A DNA stretch of 8,978 nt, from assembly GCA_963966275.1 (NCBI GenBank), contig CAWZYQ010000160.1, positions 1-8,978 on the forward strand. The letters are read 5' to 3'. This document shows, piece after piece, positions 5,759-8,978 of the stretch; position 1 is the first letter of the stretch; each line of letters starts with the position of its first letter. A program made the position numbers and the translations under genes. The notes below the pieces were generated by a model, which did no database searches, was not told the origin of the DNA, and worked only from the letters and a program-made list of their open reading frames with translations. The DNA is from UBA10427 sp003500135. GTDB lineage: Bacteria; Bacteroidota; Bacteroidia; Cytophagales; Cyclobacteriaceae.

Positions 5759-7885
5759 TTATTGATTTTCGGCTACATCATCCTTCACTTTGATATCGGT
5801 ACCCAGTCGTTGCAGGTACGCAATCAGCGCTACAATTTCCATGTCGCCACTGGTTTCAATATCCTTTTCCGCAAGATTAGCCACAATTTTTGCAGCCTGA
5901 GCATCCAATTCACCATTGGCCTTTTCTGCATACCCTTCTTCATACGGTACGCCCAAAGTTTGCATCGCACTGATCATTTTTGGAGTCAATGATTTATCTA
6001 TTGTGTTTTCAAGAAGCCATGGATACTCCGGCATGATTGATCCTTCCACAAACTGATTTGGATTATACATATGGAAATAATGCCAGTCATCGGTATACTT
6101 TCCACCAATTCGATGCAAATCCGGCCCGGTACGCTTTGAGCCCCACAGGAATGGATGGTCATACACGAACTCTCCCGCTTTTGAATATTCGCCATAACGC
6201 TCGGTTTCCGCACGGAATGGCCGAATCATTTGTGAGTGGCAGTAGAAGCAGCCTTCCCTGATATAAATATCGCGTCCATGCAATTCGAGCGGAGTGTAAG
6301 GTTGTACACTGGAAATAGTAGGTACATTTGATTTGATCAGGAAGGTCGGTACCATTTCGATAATACCACCTATCAATATGGCCACAAGGCTCAGAACAGT
6401 AAATACGATAGGTTTTCTTTCCAGAACACTGTGCCAGTAACCACCCGTGATTTTCTTTTTCTCCAGCGCCGGGGCCTCCGCTTCTTCTTTGGCAAGGAAT
6501 GAACCCTGTGCCGCTGTTTTGATCAGGTTATATGTCATAACGCCGGCGCCAGTAAGGTATAAAAGACCACCGAATGCACGAAGCATATACATGGGCACTA
6601 CCTGAGTTACAGTCTGAAGGAAGTTTTGATATTCAAGAATACCGAATTCGTTGAACTGGTTCCACATCAGCGACTGAACGAAGAACGAAGCGTACATTGG
6701 CAACGCATAGAATATGATTCCCAGTGTTCCAATCCAGAAGTGGAAGTTGGCCAGTTTTTGTGAATACAGATTGGTCCGCCACATTTTCGGGATCATCCAG
6801 TAGAGAATACCAAAGGTCAGGAACCCGTTCCATCCCAGTCCGCCAATATGTACGTGACCGATTATATAATCCGTGTAGTGTCCGAAAGCATTGAAGTTCT
6901 TCAGCGACAACATTGGGCCCTCAAAAGTCGACATACCATAGGCCGTAACGGCCACTACCATAAATTTCAGCATTGGTGTTTCGCGCACTTTGTCCCAGGC
7001 GCCTCTTAAGGTCAAAAGGCCATTTAACATACCTCCCCATGATGGAGCGATAAGCATGATTGAGAATACTGTGCCCAATGACTGTGCCCAATCGGGAAGC
7101 GCTGTGTACAGAAGGTGGTGAGGCCCGGCCCAGATATAAATAAATATCAGGGACCAGAAATGTATAATGGATAATTTATAAGAATAAACCGGCCGGTTTG
7201 CTGCTTTTGGCAGGAAGTAGTACATCAACCCCAAAAATGGTGTCGTCAGGAAAAATGCCACCGCATTGTGTCCGTACCACCATTGTACCAGTGCATCCTG
7301 CACGCCGGCGTACCACGAATAACTTTTCATGAATGAAATAGGCAACTCAAAGGAGTTGACTACATGAAGCACTGCCACAGTGATAAACGAGGCGATGTAA
7401 AACCAAATAGCCACATACATGTGCCTTTCACGCCTTTGCAATATGGTACCAATCATATTGATACCAAACACTACCCAAATGATAGTGATGGCAATATCAA
7501 TCGGCCACTCCAGCTCGGCATATTCTTTGGCTGTGGTAAAACCCAGTGGTAGCGTAATAGCCGCAGCCACAATGATCAGTTGCCAGCCCCAGAAGTGAAT
7601 CCAGCTCAACAGATTGCTGAAAATACTGGTTTTCAAAAGGCGTGGCAGCGAGTAATAAACCCCCGCAAAGATCATATTACCAACAAAGGCAAAGATCACC
7701 GCATTGGTGTGCACCGGTCTGATTCGACCAAACGTGAGAAATGGAACCCCTCCATTTAGTTCGGGCCAGAATAATTGCGTGGCAGCAATCAACCCGACGA
7801 GCATTCCTACCAGCCCCCATACTACGGTGGCGATAGAGAAATACTTCACGATTTTATTATCGTAGTAAAACTTTTCCAGCTGCAT
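5759..7885 (-). CDS. ccoNO: cbb3-type cytochrome c oxidase, fused catalytic subunit CcoN and mono-haem subunit CcoO
   Basis: Reduces O2 to water at a haem b3/CuB centre while pumping protons. In 708 residues, 1-460 are CcoN: RPVHTNAVIF gives low-spin haem ligand His59, and CuB ligands are His206 (WWYGHNAVAFF) and His256/His257 (WAGPHHLLYTALPDW). Tyr250 sits where the His-cross-linked tyrosine of cbb3 oxidases is expected, and GHVHIGGLGWNG supplies haem ligands His344 and His346. A charged linker (about 461-485) joins a membrane anchor (497-517) and CcoO, with CFYCH (Cys546, Cys549, His550) and likely ligand Met618 in EGSIMPEYPWL. There is no stop or frame change at the junction, so this is a true fusion, as is common in Bacteroidota. 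The frame opens further upstream at ATG 7957, but MQLEKFYYDNKIVKYF is the usual beginning, and the extra 24 codons would run over the promoter and palindrome, so 7885 was chosen. Confidence 0.96.
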   Translation of the reverse strand: MQLEKFYYDNKIVKYFSIATVVWGLVGMLVGLIAATQLFWPELNGGVPFLTFGRIRPVHTNAVIFAFVGNMIFAGVYYSLPRLLKTSIFSNLLSWIHFWGWQLIIVAAAITLPLGFTTAKEYAELEWPIDIAITIIWVVFGINMIGTILQRRERHMYVAIWFYIASFITVAVLHVVNSFELPISFMKSYSWYAGVQDALVQWWYGHNAVAFFLTTPFLGLMYYFLPKAANRPVYSYKLSIIHFWSLIFIYIWAGPHHLLYTALPDWAQSLGTVFSIMLIAPSWGGMLNGLLTLRGAWDKVRETPMLKFMVVAVTAYGMSTFEGPMLSLKNFNAFGHYTDYIIGHVHIGGLGWNGFLTFGILYWMIPKMWRTNLYSQKLANFHFWIGTLGIIFYALPMYASFFVQSLMWNQFNEFGILEYQNFLQTVTQVVPMYMLRAFGGLLYLTGAGVMTYNLIKTAAQGSFLAKEEAEAPALEKKKITGGYWHSVLERKPIVFTVLSLVAILIGGIIEMVPTFLIKSNVPTISSVQPYTPLELHGRDIYIREGCFYCHSQMIRPFRAETERYGEYSKAGEFVYDHPFLWGSKRTGPDLHRIGGKYTDDWHYFHMYNPNQFVEGSIMPEYPWLLENTIDKSLTPKMISAMQTLGVPYEEGYAEKANGELDAQAAKIVANLAEKDIETSGDMEIVALIAYLQRLGTDIKVKDDVAENQ

Positions 7886-7920
7886 ATTTCTGACAGTAAT
7901 TAGTGGTAAAAAATTAGCCT

Positions 7921-7928
7921 CTAAATTA
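7921..7928 (-). promoter_or_regulatory. Candidate -7 promoter element for ccoNO
   Basis: Read on the minus strand the sequence is TAATTTAG, one mismatch from the Bacteroidota -7 consensus TAnnTTTG. It would place transcription start near 7915, about 30 bases before ATG 7885. There is no TTTG at the normal -33 spacing, as expected if an activator bound at the palindrome replaces that contact. The element is short and could occur by chance; support comes mainly from its spacing to the palindrome. Confidence 0.35.
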
Positions 7929-7948
7929 ATCAGGGCCTTAGGGGAGTC

Positions 7949-7966
7949 ATATGACAAATGTCATAT
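7949..7966. promoter_or_regulatory. Perfect 18-bp palindrome, candidate Crp/Fnr-family operator
   Basis: ATATGACA, two bases AA, then TGTCATAT: both 8-base arms are exact inverted copies. In Crp/Fnr terms it reads TGAC-N4-GTCA, the half-site length and spacing typical of that family (E. coli FNR uses TTGAT-N4-ATCAA). Its centre is about 42 bases upstream of the start predicted from the element at 7921-7928, the class II activator position. Oxygen-responsive Fnr-type regulators commonly control cbb3 operons, so microaerobic activation of ccoNOQPGH is likely; the regulator itself is not in the window. Confidence 0.65.
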
Positions 7967-8039
7967 TTTGAAGAATATGAAATTGTTGGAACTATTTATA
8001 TTCATTCAAAAAAGTTGAACAACAAAGGGCTAATAATGC

Positions 8040-8059
8040 AAAAAAACCAAACAAGGTTT
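8040..8059 (-). terminator. Weak hairpin with T-run downstream of ccoS
   Basis: On the minus strand, 34 bases after the ccoS stop, AAACC and GGTTT can pair across a six-base loop and run directly into a tract of T residues. The stem is only five pairs with two G-C pairs, so it is at best a leaky terminator. If real, it would partly separate ccoI-ccoS from ccoNO. Confidence 0.22.
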
Positions 8060-8092
8060 CTATTTAGTATATATTCTAACCAAATTTACAAA

Positions 8093-8263
8093 TTATTTGT
8101 CATCCTTGTCTTTCTTTTTTTTGGACTTATCTTCGAAAAGCATGCGGATAGAAGGGCTTTCTGTGTCCTCGAACTGGCCGGACCTAACCGCCCAGATAAA
8201 GGCCACCAGAAAACCAATGGCAATAACAAGGCTGAATAGAATAAGGATGATGATCACTTCCAT
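8093..8263 (-). CDS. ccoS: cbb3-type cytochrome oxidase assembly protein CcoS
   Basis: A 56-residue protein, MEVIIILILFSLVIAIGFLV, then AFIWAVRSGQFEDTESPSIR and MLFEDKSKKKKDKDDK. One N-terminal transmembrane helix (about 3-25) is followed by the diagnostic CcoS/FixS motif: the WAVRSGQFED-type sequence and an acidic patch just behind the membrane, ending in a Lys/Asp tail. CcoS is required for cofactor (haem b and CuB) incorporation into CcoN in the bacteria studied. Its ATG lies inside the end of ccoI (ATGGAAGTGA, 10-base overlap), so the two are probably translationally coupled. Stop TAA is at 8095-8093. The gene is easily missed because of its size. Confidence 0.93.
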   Translation of the reverse strand: MEVIIILILFSLVIAIGFLVAFIWAVRSGQFEDTESPSIRMLFEDKSKKKKDKDDK

Positions 8264-8928
8264 TTCAACAGGTCATTTCTTTTCGCTACAAAGTTAACCG
8301 CCAAAGTGGAAAAGCCAACCACCGTAATACTGCTCAACGGCATAAGTATAGCCGCGAATAGTGGCGTCAGCTGACCACTAACCGCAAATCCTAATCCGAT
8401 AATATTGTACAGGAAGGATATTACGAAGCTCACGATGATAATGTGCCTGCTCCACCTGGAGAACTTTAAAAATAAGGGCAGGTACCTAAAAACAGATGCT
8501 TCCATAATGACATCTGAGGCGGGGGTGAAATGCGCGATATTATCGGTAACCGATATTCCTATATCTGCTTTCTTTAATGCACCGGCATCATTCAATCCAT
8601 CGCCGATCATAAGCGCCTTTTTATCTTTCGCCTGAATTGATTCAATATAGCGCAGTTTGTCTTCAGGTGTCTGCCTGAAATGAAACTGCGTTTTGGAAGG
8701 AAATATTTGAGTCAACACCTCCCTTTCACGTTCGGTATCACCGGTTACAACTGAAATTTTTTGCTTTGGAGAAAGCTCCTTCAGCACTTCTTCCAGGCCA
8801 TCGCGGTACTTGTTTTGTATTTTAAAAACGGCAATTTCATTTTCATTTTCCGTAAAATATGTTCCCTCGCCGGACCGGACGGCGCCATTCAAAGCGAAAG
8901 AGGAAGAGCCTAGGCGATATGTTTTCCC
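8254..8928 (-). CDS. ccoI: Heavy-metal (copper) P1B-type ATPase CcoI/FixI, C-terminal 224 residues (cut by contig end)
   Basis: The C-terminal part of a copper-transporting P-type ATPase that supplies Cu for the cbb3 oxidase. Numbered from the first genomic codon, it shows VVTGDTERERE (60-70), TPEDKLRYI with the conserved Lys91, and the hinge motif MIGDGLNDAGAL (107-118, Asp110 and Asp114). Two final membrane helices lie at about 163-185 and 187-214, with the Tyr-Asn pair of M7 (174-175) and MPLSS of M8 (196-200), residues typical of Cu-ATPases. The metal-binding N-terminus, CPC helix and phosphorylated DKTG loop lie beyond the contig. The open frame appears to begin at 8943 with MYKRQ, but those five residues are translated sequencing adapter; real sequence starts with GKTYRLG at 8928. 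It overlaps ccoS by 10 bases. Confidence 0.92.
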   Translation of the reverse strand, partial: GKTYRLGSSSFALNGAVRSGEGTYFTENENEIAVFKIQNKYRDGLEEVLKELSPKQKISVVTGDTEREREVLTQIFPSKTQFHFRQTPEDKLRYIESIQAKDKKALMIGDGLNDAGALKKADIGISVTDNIAHFTPASDVIMEASVFRYLPLFLKFSRWSRHIIIVSFVISFLYNIIGLGFAVSGQLTPLFAAILMPLSSITVVGFSTLAVNFVAKRNDLLKWK

Positions 8929-8978
8929 CTGTCTCTTATACACATCTCCGAGCCCACGAGACCGAGGCTGATCTCGTA
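8929..8978 (+). other. Untrimmed Illumina Nextera (Tn5) adapter, not genomic
   Basis: Bases 8929-8947 are CTGTCTCTTATACACATCT, the Tn5 mosaic end used in Nextera libraries. They are followed by CCGAGCCCACGAGAC (8948-8962), the rest of the read 2 adapter, then an eight-base i7 index CGAGGCTG (8963-8970) and ATCTCGTA (8971-8978), the start of the P7 flow-cell tail. The order and junctions fit a read running through a short insert. It should be trimmed; the true contig end is 8928. Confidence 0.98.

Larger units (their letters stand above)
7886..8092. other. 207-base gene-free gap between ccoS and ccoNO
   Basis: This AT-rich stretch is the only sizeable non-coding gap in the oxidase locus. It holds the perfect palindrome at 7949-7966, a promoter-like element at 7921-7928 and a weak hairpin with a T-run at 8040-8059 downstream of ccoS. 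No reading frame of convincing composition was found on either strand. No Shine-Dalgarno sequence precedes ATG 7885; the upstream bases are A/T-rich, as usual in Bacteroidota. Confidence 0.6.

Noticed and set aside
8014..8023. GTTG-AA-CAAC inverted repeat in the ccoS-ccoNO gap
   Set aside because: Arms of four bases only; expected often by chance and not placed at a useful distance from a promoter element.
8929..8947. Tn5-like 19-base transposon end suggesting an insertion sequence
   Set aside because: It is followed by the Nextera adapter, index and P7 bases and sits at the contig end, so it is library-derived, not a mobile element.
1..8978. CRISPR arrays, tRNA or rRNA genes, phage or toxin-antitoxin modules
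   Set aside because: No regularly spaced repeats, cloverleaf, rRNA-like sequence or module of this kind was seen on either strand.

Overview
The window looks like one end-to-end contig from a member of the Bacteroidota, probably a Cytophagales-like aerobe or microaerobe. This rests on the gene order of the cytochrome cbb3 oxidase locus, the fused CcoN-CcoO subunit, the lack of clear Shine-Dalgarno sequences, and AraC and VOC remnants of Bacteroidota type. The species cannot be named from the sequence. The last 50 bases (8929-8978) are not genomic. They are an untrimmed Illumina Nextera/Tn5 adapter with an i7 index and the start of the P7 tail, so the contig really ends at 8928, inside a gene.

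Left part (1-1180): an AT-rich stretch of broken genes on the + strand. In order these are the C-terminal end of an AraC-family regulator with an in-frame amber stop, a VOC/glyoxalase-like gene with a one-base frameshift, the first 39 codons of a MmcQ/YjbR-family gene, and a short unrecognised open fragment. None of the three recognisable genes is intact.

Middle (1181-1951, +): an intact EcsC-family gene. Its stop codon overlaps the stop codon of the converging oxidase operon.

Right part (1948-8928, all on the - strand): the cbb3-type (high-affinity, microaerobic) cytochrome c oxidase locus. Read in transcription order it is ccoI (partial Cu P-type ATPase), ccoS (a 56-codon gene overlapping ccoI by 10 bases), a 207-base gap with a perfect Crp/Fnr-like palindrome and a candidate promoter, ccoNO (fused catalytic and mono-haem subunits), ccoQ, ccoP, ccoG, ccoH and a TauE/SafE (DsbD_2-like) membrane protein. 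CcoN, CcoO, CcoQ and CcoP form the oxidase. CcoI, CcoS, CcoG, CcoH and probably the SafE-like protein supply and insert copper and assemble the enzyme. Spacing within ccoNO-Q-P-G-H-safE is 3-13 bases or overlapping, which fits one transcript driven from the palindrome-containing gap.

I found no undescribed system. The best leads are the regulatory palindrome, the unusual CcoP architecture, the decayed left end and the adapter artefact.
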